DNA of 64,000 nucleotides. Origin: Pyropia yezoensis. Its lineage: Eukaryota > Rhodophyta > Bangiophyceae > Bangiales > Bangiaceae. Shown piece after piece: positions 30,240 to 42,434 of the stretch. The translations under genes and the position numbers were made by a program. The notes below the pieces were generated by a model that saw only the letters and a list, made by a program, of their open reading frames with translations, was not told where the DNA came from and searched no databases. Each line of letters begins with the position of its first letter. The stretch's first letter is position 1. The DNA lies in NCBI GenBank assembly GCA_009829735.1, contig CM020619.1, positions 14,375,777-14,439,776 of the forward strand. Direction: 5' to 3'.

Positions 30240-30709
30240 TGTTGCAGAACTGGCCCCACGCAGGGGACAAGGCGCGCCACAAGGGGTTGGGAGACAGCTG
30301 GTCTGACCCGTTTCTCTCTTTGCAGTTAATCACCGAATTTCTTCAAGTCAGGGATACTTTGCTTGATAGTAAATCCAACATGGATTTGAGGGTCTTCTGC
30401 ACTTTTATCGTCTTGAATTTTCGTCTGGCCCGGTGGGCAGGTGCTGGGGTGGAAGATTCTGAGTGGCGAGATTCTGAGAGGACCCTGAAGGGATGAGGGG
30501 AGGGACAGCGGGGCTTGGCCTCGCTTCCCTGTCCTGACCAAGAAACTGTTGGCCCACACACCAGCTTCTTGTTTCGTCGTGGGGGGATTGCCCCCCAACA
30601 GAGATAGCGCGCGTGCGACTTGCACTTCTTCCGGTTCCTCCGACACGGGAGGCAGCCCTTGTGCACCGCCCCAACTTGGGTGCTGTGTGCGCGAGTTGTT
30701 TTTCCCACA
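30240..30709 (+). repeat. 5' LTR of element A (family 1)
   Basis: Aligns end to end with the other family-1 LTRs in the window (39595-40063, 41623-42091, 50536-51004, 51876-52344) but with many differences and a few small indels. It is the oldest of the five. It lacks the perfect 17-base palindrome the others have. Confidence 0.85.
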
Positions 30710-33436
30710 TTTGGTGGAGCAGCAGGGGACAGAGGAAAACTTTACCTCCGGGTGCACCCAGGTGTAGGGGGCCCTCTGTCTCAGAGGAACGGTGGTCTTG
30801 GTCTGTGTCGTGCGGATCGTCAGCCAATATGGCTGGATCGGGCCCCCCGTCGTCCGAGGAGTACACGGGTGACGCACGTACTTAAGTGTTTTTGAATACT
30901 TGTGAGACACAGGTAGGTGTACCCGGGGTCGCAGAGGGACTAGAGGTCCCTGCAGCCAGCAGGACTAGTGTACGGGCGGCCAAGTGGCCACTCGAACTCA
31001 GTTGCGAGTTCATTCGGGTGACACCCCCGAAGATGGAGGTTCAAAGTCCAGCCACCGAGTGGTGAGTCCTGTGGGGACGTCCCAAGGTCAGGAGGTGTCT
31101 TCAACGGGAACCCCTCGGGTTAGAGCCAACTTTGGCATGGAGCCATCGCCAACTAGGCTTTCGGAGGACGGCGGGCCTTCGTTGGTCGGTGATGGGCTCG
31201 CGCCCTTGCCCTCGGTCGAGACCCCTGGGGATCGTGGTTACCCCTCAGGTGTACTCCCGGAGGCTGACCGAGACTCAATTGGAGTCGGAAACCTTCTCCT
31301 GGCGGAAACTGTACGTCGAGAGGCGGCTGATGAGTTGCGGCAGGCTCTGCCGGACCTGGTGGTCACGATGACGAATACAATTTTAAATCAGATTGTGGCG
31401 AGTTTGCCAGATGGTCTCAATGTCCAGACCGGTGTGGGGCTTTCAAGCCCGCAGACCAGGTAACACTTCCCCCTACGCCTGCATCGGGGCGTCCCGAACA
31501 GGGATCGACCCCTGTGACTCCCAACGTGGGAGCCACAATGACGTCGTCAGGTCGAACGCCTTATACGGGGGCGTCTCGTGCAGAGATGCCGGGGGCTACA
31601 CCCAGCCCGCCGGTACAGACGGCAGAGACGTCGGGTCAGTATACCCCTCTGCCCCAGCGGCTATTCCCTCAGCGTGAGGTGCCGCCCAAGATCCAGGAAG
31701 CCAACCCGGTCTACCAAGGGATCTTTGACTGTGAGACCTACGCCCTGAACAACAGGTCGGTGGCGTTTGGTCCTACTCAGGCCCGAGCTATGGGCCGTGC
31801 CAAGAAAAAAGAAACTCACTCTTTTAGTCACCAAGTGGAGTGGGATGGAACTCCCCCCCTCCGTGTCTTTGAGTTCGTACGTCGTTTCACAAAAGCCTGT
31901 GAGGACAAAGCCATAAGTGAAGGCATGGCATTTTATATGCTGCAGGAGTTCACCAAGGGGGACCTCCGGACGGAGATCATGTCCGTCATGCCCAGTTCCT
32001 CAAGTGTAGGAGCTGGCGAGGTGACGTCCTACTTGGAGCTCATCATCTGGTTGTTGAGGGCAATGGTTGACGAAGTAGCGTTGGCCTCTCAAGGTGAGGA
32101 GTTTACGCAGGCACACCAGGAGGAGAATGAGGACGAGTTGTTCTTTGCGGAACGAGTCCGTAAGCTCAACTATCTTCGTGGCTTTCTTCATCCACAAGCT
32201 GTGGTGAAGAGTGGTTTTGTGGAAGGTCTCCATTGGTCGGTCCGTACGGAGACCCGGGAGCATAATACCTCCTGGGAGACGCTGACCGAGTTGGCCAGGT
32301 TCGCCTACCGCAGAGGTGAGGCTTACCGCAAGCTGCGAGATGAGCAACGCCAGGAACGGAGGGCCGAGTTGGCCAAGGAGAAAGAGGAGGCTAGGAAAGC
32401 CAAAGATCTACGAGAGGCTCGCCGGATCCGTAAGGATAAGGTGGTGGCCGCTGTGGGGACTTCTCAGGGCAGCCCCTCGGGCTTTCAAGTCGGACAGACC
32501 CTCCCGGGAACAGAGAGTCGGTGTTGGAACTGCAGCGCTGATGGACACTGGGCATACGACTGCCCTAAGTTCAGTAGGCGCAGTCAAAAAAGTTGTCAAG
32601 AAGGCGAGCAAGAGGACGGCCACGAGCGAAGTACACTCGAGCCGCGAGGGCGGCACGCGGCCGGTGGTGGCTGTGGACACGCCCTCGGCTGAAGAGCTGG
32701 AAAAGACGTCCTCGGACTCGTCGTCCTCCCCTTCGCCCTCAGACTCCGAGGCCAAGTCGGCGGGAAACGAGTGACCGCTGGAGCTGGACGTCCGAAGCTC
32801 GCAGTGGCAGCCTCGGCCAAGTGGGTCAACAGGACGAATCAGCCCTGTCGCATACTGTGTCGACCCAAAGGGGTCCGCCCACTTCGGGTAGAGCTCCCCA
32901 AAAACGTAAACCCACGTTGGTTCATCGCCGTGCTAACAGGAGAGAGCTTCCACGTGACTGGCCGGGTGCAACGAGCACCAGGCCGTGCATGTTGAGACCG
33001 CATCGTACTTGATACTGGTTCAGGCGCTTCCTTGAGACGCAAGGCGCTGCTGCCTATAGAGGTGGAACTCCAACGTTGGAGGTCCAATGCCAACTATATC
33101 ATCGACATCAATGGTGGGATACTTCCCATTGTGCGTGCCGTGACCCTGCCAACTAAGCTGGGGTCCCATGAGGTCGACGTGGCCTATGGTGTCCTATGCT
33201 GTGGTCGAGAATATGTCGGTGCCCCTGCTGCTGAGCACTCCTTATGCGGTGACTCAGGTGCCTATGATTTGCGGCCCTGAATATTGGGTCAAGTTGATGA
33301 ATGGGGAGACGATCCCCATCCTTGGAAAAGGGAAATATGTGGCTTCTGTGACAGTCTCATAGTCGAAGCCTGATTGTACGGTATCAGAAGGGTATACTGC
33401 TACCTTGCGTCTGGCCCGCAAAGTCAAGTTGCCTCC
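30240..33436 (+). mobile_element. Element A: 5' part of a Ty3/gypsy (family 1) retrotransposon, fossil
   Basis: Begins with a 470-bp LTR (30240-30709, TGTTGCAG...CCCACA). A primer-binding-site-like TGGTGGAGCAGCAGGG follows two bases after the LTR. Gag starts near 30829 (capsid region around 31800-32340, CCHC knuckle CWNCSADGHWAYDC near 32525). Protease (DTGSGA-like region around 33010-33360) and the first codons of pol follow, where element C begins directly. The gag and protease closely resemble those of element B, but the LTR is clearly more diverged, so A is older than B. It is broken: only the 5' third is present, with about five breaks. The reverse-transcriptase fragment at 52606-53130 has the same family and strand and may be a distant remainder. 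Confidence 0.85.
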
Positions 33437-34008
33437 TGTAGCATCCCTGGCCCTGACTTGGCGCCGACCCGGGATGGCGACCAGGGGGCACCAGGTGCCA
33501 GGACACGCCCGCCGTGTGGGGATGGTTGGCGGCCGTGGCCCGTGCCCGGCACTGGGACGCGGTGGACAACGCTACCACACGTGAGAGAGGGACTTCTGAT
33601 GGGGTCTTGCATATTTGTGAGGGACTTGATTTGAGAGAATTTGAGTGTGAGATTAGTGAGGGAGAATAGAATTAGTAATGATAGTGGCCCCCGGCCTGAC
33701 GAGGTTAGACTCGGGTCGGGGCCACTCGGGGGTAGGGGGGGGACTACCAGGCCAACGTGCCAAGGCTCCCCCAGATGCACGTTCAGAGGGTCAGCGAGGC
33801 GCCCTTGGCCCGCGCCCTCAGGGAAAAAGACACGTGCGCGTTTGCTTTCCTCTTCCCCGTTTGCACTACCGTGCGTATCTGTTCGCCCTGTGAGCAGGCA
33901 CGTGAGGAAACCGGCATGCCACTCTCGTGGTTCCCCTTTCTGTGTTACCTGTCCCTTTCCCCCAAGGGATATTGACACGTGTATGAGAGGATCGACTTTT
34001 TTACCACA
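33437..34008 (+). repeat. 5' LTR of element C (family 2), 572 bp
   Basis: Starts TGTAGCATCC and ends TTTACCACA. About 90 percent or more identical by eye to the copy at 57178-57750. Contains an imperfect hairpin (GTGGCCCC near 33684 pairing with GGGGCCAC near 33720) kept in both copies. Confidence 0.85.
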
Positions 34009-35190
34009 TATTTGGTGGAGCAGCAGGGTATTTGAAGTGTTTGAGAAGAGACATTTGGGAGCAGCGGTTGGGTTGTTCCTGTTCTGTCCTCTTCCGTGAT
34101 TTGGAAATTATTTTTACCCGTTCTCTGGAACCCCATTCCAGGCTCCCCAACCCCTCTCTTGTGGTCTGGCGATCTTTGGACACGCAGGCAACTGGACTGT
34201 TGCTGTCAAGAGACCAACATGGCTACCCTCCCCGGCACGACGGTGCCCGAAGGGGTAGACCCCGCGTCCCTTGACGCATCCCTGGTCTCCGCGGGGGACG
34301 GTGCCCAACCCGGCGTTCTCCCTACGGGCGAAGCGGACCTGGGCGTGACACCCGGTAGCGGAATGGAGTGCACAGGCGGCCAAGTACCTCCGGCTCCCGT
34401 TCCTCCGGCTTTCTCTCCTGTGGGAGCCACCCCGGGGTCAACGGCGTTCGAGTCCGCTCGCAGTGGACGACTCCCTCCTGTCGGTTATACTTCTGAACTT
34501 CCAGGGATAGCTCCTTGTGTGTTTACTCCTGGACCTACACATGGCAGCTGGGTGTATACACCTCTTCTTGTGGGCGTTTGCAGTGCCAGAGGCACCGCTG
34601 TGACTGGTTCTACGGGTCCCCCAGAGACCTCGACTCCTGGGACCGGTCAAGCATTTCCTCCCCTGGCATCCTATGGGGCGGGAAGCGCCAAGACCCACAA
34701 CCGGAGCAGCCGGAGGCGGCGGCGTCGTCGTCGTCACTCTAGCACCAGCGAGACCAGTTCATTCAGCTCTGAGGAGGAACACGACAGGGACGCGACCCCT
34801 GGTCCCACCCTGCGGAGGCTGGTCGAGTTTGACTTTCCTGCCCATCAAATGGGGGACGCCTCCCTGAACAAGGTCACGTATTGGGGCAACTACCGGCTGG
34901 AGAACCAATACCAGGGTTACACCCGGAAGATGGCCAAGAAAATGGCATCCCTGAACCGGCGCATGCAGCTGAGTTTCGGGGGACATCCTAAGTTTTCTGG
35001 GAAGAAGCCGGCGCTTTTCTTTGCCTTCCTGCGCCGGTTCGTCAAGGTATGTAACGACAACGATGTGTCGGAGGGCAAGGCACTCTACGTCCTGGTTAAG
35101 TTCATGACCGGAGAAGCGGAGCAGTGGTTCGCACAGGTTCGAACAGACGCAGCCGGACACATCGTCGGGCGTACCGTTGGGAGCTGTCAG

Positions 35191-35881
35191 CGTACAGATC
35201 CTATGGGCCCTCCACGTGGGGGGACCTCGTAGAGATCGCGTCGTACCCCTGTGCCCACCTTCCTAGTGAGGAGGACGGGGCCGATTTGGCCCCTTGGGAT
35301 TTTACTGGCTTCCGATTGGTCCCCTCCTATGGAGATGGGACCGGGTCGCCATTGGTTCTGGAGCCCATGTTGGGATTTCCAGTGTATGGGAATTTCCCCT
35401 GACCGGAATTGGCCATTGGTCAATACTCCGGGATGGGATGCATTTGGGGTTTGGATTTTGATTGTGTATTTTGCGTGATTGTGAGATTGGGGAGATCTTG
35501 AGTGTTGGCACTGACGTCCGGCGGGGCTCCTCTTCCCCGTATCTTGGAGGTTCCTGCCCCGCTGGCAGGGATGATCCGTGGGGGAGGGGGCCCTCCGGAC
35601 ATGTTGGGGGGTTTTGATTGGCCCGCACGTGGCCCGGTGTGGAGGGTTGCTGGGTGCGGTGAGAGAGGGTAAGAGAGTGCGTGGGGGTGCGCGTTGCTTC
35701 CCCCTTCGAAAAAAAAGGAGACTTGCGTGTGCTTGAACACTGTCGTCCTGGTCGCGGATCCCCGCGTGAACCAGCTAGGCGGTCGGCGGTTCGGTATCTC
35801 TCCTGTCTCCCCGCGTTCTTGGTGGGTTGTTTCTCTGTGTGTTCTGGGTGCTACGCGCCTAAGGTACGTAAAACCACTACA
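35191..35881 (+). repeat. Probable solo LTR of a third family inside element C gag
   Basis: A segment of about 690 bp splits the gag region of C and is flanked by the same five bases, GTCAG (35186-35190 and 35882-35886), as expected of an LTR-element target duplication. The right end reads ACTACA, typical of LTR ends here; the left end (CGTACAG) is not the canonical TG, so the left boundary is less sure. Internally it has AT-rich, LTR-promoter-like sequence (around 35440-35490). Strand is a guess. Confidence 0.5.
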
Positions 35882-38800
35882 GTCAGGAAGCGGTCAACTG
35901 ACTCCTGACCAACTACGTGGACGCGGACTCCCCGCGCAAGGCAGTGGGCAAGTTGAACCGCGCTATCGTGGAACGACAAGAGACTCCAGAGGCCTTCGCC
36001 CGCCGTGTTCGGGAGATGAGCGAGGCTTGTGGCAACGCTTACCCTCAGGACAGGCTCAAGATGATCTTCTTGGAAGGGCTTCCTGAATATCTTCAAGTGG
36101 ATGCTGAAAACTACAACCAGGAACACCAAGACCGTACCTTTCAGCAGCTGATTGCCTACACCCAGGGCAAGTACCGGCAAGCCATGGCCCTCCAAGTTCC
36201 CATGGTATCAACTCCCTAGCCGTTGTCGCGAGTTCGTCCCGGACCCGACAAGTATAAGGGAGGTCATAGCCCTGCACCGGTACTGGCAGTTGGCGAGACC
36301 TCACCCGTGGTATCAGGAGACAAGTGGGGCGGCTTTGTCCCTCAGGAGCAACCTTCCTTTGTCGCCCCCAAACAGGTCAAGAACCAGCGGTTCCGGTCTT
36401 GTTGGCTGTGCCAGGAGGAGGACCACATGTCCTACCAGTGCCCGACCATCCCCAAGGACCTCCAGGAGAAGCTCAAGCGTCAAGGACTGGTGTTTTCGAA
36501 GGCAGTCGCCTGGGCGGACCGGCGAGCACCCTCCAGGACGGACAACGCTCGGGTATACGCAATCCGGGTGGCAACCTTGCAGAGCATCACGGAGGCCCTG
36601 GCCAAGGAAGCTCCTACGGACTTTGACCTGGAGACCGAGACCTCCAAGGAATCCTCGGACCCGGGAAACGAGTAGGGCAGGCGCTCTCCCCAAACGTCTT
36701 CCCTTATCTCCGACGGCAGGGTACTTCTACCCGTTCTCCCCCGGCGTACCGGGAGAAAGGACGGCAGTTACCTGCTCAACTGGTAGCCGCCTGGATACAC
36801 TGTTTGTTCAAGGGGACCTTGCTCGTCCTGCGTAAGGAAAACCTCAAGATCAATGCTCGTAAGCGTGTGGGGGATAGCCTCCCCCAAGCTGTTACTCCGG
36901 TGGTTGACACGGGAGCCGGACCAAGCGTCATCACTGAGGACCTGCTACCTCCGGGCTGGCGTCGACAAGCCTGGAGAGCCCTTACCAAGACCCGGATCGT
37001 AGACTCTTCGGGTCAAACCCTACGACCGCTTGGCCGCCTTCCTGTCGCCATCTATGTCAACAATGATCCAATGCTTTTTCGCTTTCTAGTAGTCAAGACC
37101 CTCTCAGTCTCCCTAATCCTAGGCTGGGACTTCCGGAAGCAGCACGTCAAGAGTATCCTACCAGGAGAAGGAAAGGTGTAGTTCAACCATGGGTTTGTGT
37201 CGCCGGTGCTGGAGCATCTGGACGCCAAGGTTCGTGTAATCAAGAGCAAGAAGGACCGTGTCCCACCCTCTACCTTGACTCTGTTCCAACCGGTGCTCCT
37301 TCCTCCTCGTTCGGCGACCAAGGTTCAAGTACCCACTCGGACTACGGGTCAATGCCTGATCTACGGACGCAAGGAATTCTTGGCGAAACACCGGTTATAC
37401 TTGGCCCATGGGCATCACAAGAAGGTGGAAAGGCACACCCCAATCTCTGTGCTAATCGTCAATGTGAGCCGGAAGTCGATAACTCTCGCCAAGAGTACTC
37501 GAGTTGGAACGGCAGAACCGTATCGAGGGTCTGCCCGTGCCATGAGCAAGGAGGATCTCTTGAACCTGCAACAAGAACTGGCATCCAACTTAACCGTCCT
37601 AGACGTACCTCCGGAACAAGCACAGGCTGGCGGCATTACCCTAAAACCCGATCAAGCACCACCCAGGATGCCGAATGTCAACCAAGAAAATGTTCCTCCC
37701 GATCTGAAGGAGGCTCTGGAGAAGCTTCTCCAGGAATGTCGGCACCTGTGGTCAGGAGAGCTGGGCAAGATGGACGCCACCCTACACCGGATTCAACTTA
37801 AGCCGGATGCCATGCCAGCACACCTGCAACCGTATCGGGCTGGGCCACATCGCCGGGATGAGATTGAGAAGCAGGTTAACAAAATGCTCAAGGTGGATGT
37901 TTTCGAGCCGTCTGATGGCGATTGGGCCTTCCCGGTAGTAGTCGTCCCGAAACCTGGCGGTCACTTGCTTTTCTGCGTTGAATTCAAGCGCCTGAACGAG
38001 ATGGCAGTGAAGGATGTATACCCGATACCCCGGATGGACGATTCCTTCCACTTCCTTGGTGATGCTACCCTCATCTCGACGCTGGATAGTAATGCAGGCT
38101 ACTGGCAGATCCCTCCGGCTGACGAGGACAAGGACAAGACCACCTTCACGTGCCATATGGTGCTATTCCGGTGCAAGCGTCTTCCTTTTGGTCTTACCAG
38201 TGCTCCGGCTATCTTTCAGAGAGCCATTGACATCATCTTGTCGGGGCTAAGGTAGAGAACATGTTTGGTCTACCTGGACGACATTATCGTTTTCTTGAAG
38301 ACCCCAGCGGAACACCTAGAGCACCTTCGAGAGGTCCTGGCTCTCCTGTCCAAGGCTAGAGTTGCTTTGAAGGCCGAGAAGTGTCACCTGTTTGAGACGG
38401 AAGTGGAGTACCTGGGGCACGTGCTGAGTCCGTGGGAGCTCCGGGTCAACGAAATGAATATCAAGGCCCTTCGGCAAGCCCGGCAACCTAAGACCCAGAC
38501 GGAGCTCAAGAGCTTTCTGGGATTGTGCAACGTCTACCGCCGGTTTGTACGGGATTACGCCCTGATTGCCAGGCCGTTGACCAAGCTCACCAGCAAGAAG
38601 CTCCCCGCACAACTCCCTGTGTTCGACGAGAAGCTCAAAAAGCGCCTGACCACGACTCGAGTACTGGCGCCACCCAAGGGGGAAGGCCAGTATGTTCTAG
38701 AGACTGACGCCTGTGGCGTCCAGTTGGGTTCACTCTACTCCAGCAACAACCTGATGGGCACATCCTCCCGGTGGGCTACTACAGTCGCGTCTTGACTCCA

Positions 38801-39594
38801 GCCGGGAAGAACTATTCCACAACGGAACGCGAGTGCTTGGCGGTCGTCTGGGGTTGCTTCCTGTTACGCCCCTATCTAGAAGGACAAGAGTTTCTCATCC
38901 GCAAGGACCACGCCAGCCTAAGGTGGCTGCAATGCATGGACAGCAGCCAAGGAAGGGTCGCCTGGTGGCGTCTGCGCCTCTCGGAAGTCAAGTATCAGCT
39001 GTGCACCAGAGCAGGGAGGGACCACCACTGTTCCGACACTATGTCCCGGTTGGAGACTCCTGCAGCCGATACGGGTCTTATCCCGGAAGAAATACCTTGT
39101 AACATCGTCCCGAATGTCGGTCGTGGCTGGCATGCTCCCTTGTACGAGTCACCTGAAGCCCACCAGCCGGTAGCCATTCACCGGATGCTAGAGGCGCAGC
39201 TCAAGGATCCTCGTTGCTTAGAGCTCCGCGACCAGATGGACCTGAACCGGAATAGTCGCTTCTCCGAGTCCACGGATGGACTCTTGATACGGGTATCACC
39301 CTTTAATGGGGAAACTCAAGTCTACGTACCCTGAAATCCACGAGCTGATGTCCTCCGCCTTGAACACTCGTCTCCCCAGGCCAGACACGCTGGCATCAAC
39401 AGGATTTATGCCTCGATGCGGCGGCACTACTACTGGGAAACCATGGCAAGTGACGTCCACAAATCTCTAGAGGCTTGTGTCTCCTGTGCAAGGAACTGAT
39501 TGACCCAGAGGAAGAAGACTTCTAAGCTACGCCTATTCCCGGCGGCGGAGCCCTTTGCAAGCTTGAGTATGGACATACTGGGGCCCCTACCCGA

Positions 39595-40063
39595 TGTGGC
39601 AAAAACCACTCGCACACGCGACACCCAAGTTGTGGCGGTGCGCAAGGGCTGCCTCCCGTGTCGGTGGAACCAGAAGAAGTGCACGTCGCACACACTCTGT
39701 CCCTGTTGTGGGGCAATCCACCCACTGACAAACAAGAGGATGGTGTGTGGGCCAACAGTCTCTTGGTCGGGACGGGGAAGCGAGGCCAAGCGCCGCTGTC
39801 CCTCCCCTTATCCCCCCAGGCTCCCCTCAGAACCACGCCACTCAGAATCTCCCACCCCAGCACCTGCCCACCGGGCCACACGAAAATTCAAGACGATAAA
39901 TGCAGAAAACCCTCAAATCCAAGTTGGATTTACTACTAAGCTGACTATCCCTAACTAAGGGAATATGGACCCACATGCAGGGGGGGGAACGGGTCAGGCT
40001 AGTGGCCTGCCGCCCCTTGCATGGCACGTGTTGCCCCCCTACCTGGGGGTCAATACTGCCACA
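39595..40063 (-). repeat. Solo family-1 LTR in the integrase region of element C
   Basis: 469 bp, TGTGGCAAAAACC...ACTGCCACA on the plus strand. Flanked by CCCGA on the left and CCTGA on the right, a 5-bp target duplication with one C/T difference. No internal element sequence accompanies it, so it is a recombination product. Confidence 0.85.
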
Positions 40064-41622
40064 CCTGAGACATCCAGTGGCAACAAACACCTGCTCATTA
40101 TCTGTGACCGGTTCTCCAAGTTCACCCGAGCACTCCCGCTAAGGACCATCTTGGCACTGGATGTTACGTCGGCCTTCTGCAAGTACTGGATAGCTGCCTA
40201 TGGCCGTCCGGACTCCGTCTTATCCGAAAACGGTTCCCAGATTGCATCCCTGTTTTTCTAAGGAGTCTGTGACCTGATGGGTATCAAGAACTTGTTTACT
40301 ACGACTTTTCACCCATGAACGAATGGCCAAGTGGAACGAATTAACCGGACCCTGGTGGACATGCTTCGGCACTACGTTGAAGAGCATCAAGAAGACTGGG
40401 ACCAGCTCCTGGCCGTCCTCACTCTAGCCTACAGCTCTCGTGCCCGCCGGACAACAGGGGTAGCTCCACTAGATTTTGTCACCCCAAGGCGGCTGACCAG
40501 CATCTCCCTGGAAAGAATACCGGACGGTCTCCAGCCTGGTCTGAAGTCGGGCCCCAAGGCAAAAGACGAGTTCCTGTAACAACAGAAGCTCCTTCTTCCA
40601 CGAGTCAAGGAGTTACTCGCGAAGACCGAGGAGCGATACAAGCGGGACTACGACAAGGGTGTCCAGGAAAAGAACAAGGAACTGGGTTGCGGCGACTGGG
40701 TTTTCGTGGACAATCACAGCCAGACCCAGCGGAAGCTGGACCCCAAGACGGACGGGCCCTATGAACTTCTGAGTACGGACGGCTGGACATTCCTTCTAGA
40801 CGTGGATGGCTCCCCGTACCCGGTGAGTAGCGACCACGTCACTCGAGCTTCACCGCCAAGCAAGCGCGACCTGACCCGGCGAGAGCGTGCCCCAGTACCC
40901 TTGTTATCCCAAGAAGAAGGCCGAGAATACGTCTACGTCAAGTTTGTAGACCGTGCCTGGAGGGAGGGACGCCTGTACCTGCGAGTACGCTGGCTCGGTT
41001 TCAACCCGGCTGATGATACCTGGAAACCCTCCAACCGGTTGCCCATTGCTGATGTCTGCGCCTACACACGGCGGAACGGGATTGAAGGCACTCCAGTAGC
41101 CAGAGCTGGTATGATCCTGGAGTCGGACTCGGAGGATGACGAGAAGAAAGAAGCTGATCAGGGATTGCGGGACGAGGCGAGCTCGGCCGCAACGGACGCG
41201 GAGCAAGAAGATTTAAAAAAGGGAACAGGTGTATGAAGGAAAACAAGCAAGACAAGCATGGAACTACCAGAGGACAAGCAAGCACCCGCTCGAGCAACCC
41301 TTCTCTCCGCCTCTTCCCTCCTCCCTTCTCCCTGGACTCTCACCCTCCTTGCCCTCAAGTGCTACTCCCGGCGCGTGCGCTGCGCCGCGGGAGCGTTCGC
41401 CAGCGCCGCGTCAGCAGCTCGTCGGGACCCAGAGGACGACGGGATGATGTAGTGAGGCGGCCGAGACGCTTCGACATACTCCGCCACTGGAGCAGCACTA
41501 GTAGCTGCCGAATGCTCCCGCTCCTGCAGGTACGCCCGCCGACGCTCCTGGAAGCTCGTAAGGGTCCCCGACCAACGCTGGGCCAAGCCATGCCGGGTCA
41601 GAGTTGCGAGGAGCTCACCTGC

Positions 41623-42091
41623 TGTAGCAAAAACCACTTACACACACGCCACCCAAGTTGGGGCGGTGTACAAGGGCTGCCTCCCGTGTTGGGGGAACCG
41701 GAAGAAGTGCAAGTCGCACACACTCTGTCCCTGTTGTGGGGCAAACCCCCCACTGACAAACAAGAGGATGGTGTGTGGTCCAACAGTTTCTTGGTCGGGA
41801 CGGGGACGCAGGGCCAAGCCCCGCTGTCCCTCCCCTTATCCCCCCAGGGTCCCCTCAGAATCTCGCCACTCAGAATCTCCCACCCCAGCACCTGCCCACC
41901 GGGCCACACGAAAATTCAAGACGATAAATGCAGAAAACCCTCAAATCCAAGTTGGATTTACTACTAAGCTAACTATCCCAAACTTACGGAATACGGACCC
42001 AAATGCAGGGGGAGGAACGGATCAGGCTAGTGGCCTGCCGCCCCTTGCATGGCACGTGTTGCCCCCCTACCTGGGGGTCAATACTGCCACA
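41623..42091 (-). repeat. 3' LTR of element B
   Basis: 469 bp, nearly identical to 50536-51004. The purine tract GAGGAGAGGGGAG (minus strand, from about 42104 down to 42092) abuts it, as expected for plus-strand priming. Contains the palindrome AAATCCAAGTTGGATTT. Confidence 0.9.
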
Positions 42092-42434
42092 CTCCCCTCT
42101 CCTCAGTTCCGACCGACGCTGTCGGCCCTGTGAGGGGGTGCGTAAATGCACGTCTCGGCGTTGGGGGCGCGACTTGCTGTCCCCCCTTGAGTACGTAACG
42201 CGGATGTGGAGGCGGTCACGTTGACCGCCCCTCTCCTCAAGCTTGCCCACTCTGCAGCTTGGCTTGCTCTCCCCGGTTCGCACTTCACCAACACCACCAC
42301 CTCCCCTTCACCTTCCACTGGGCCGCCCCACGCTGGGGAGGCCACCCGTCTACCCACGATCCGAGTCCCCCTCAACTCGAGGCGGGTCTCGTGCCGCTGT
42401 AGCCAGGGCGTCTCTCCCCAACTTGGGGAGAGCC

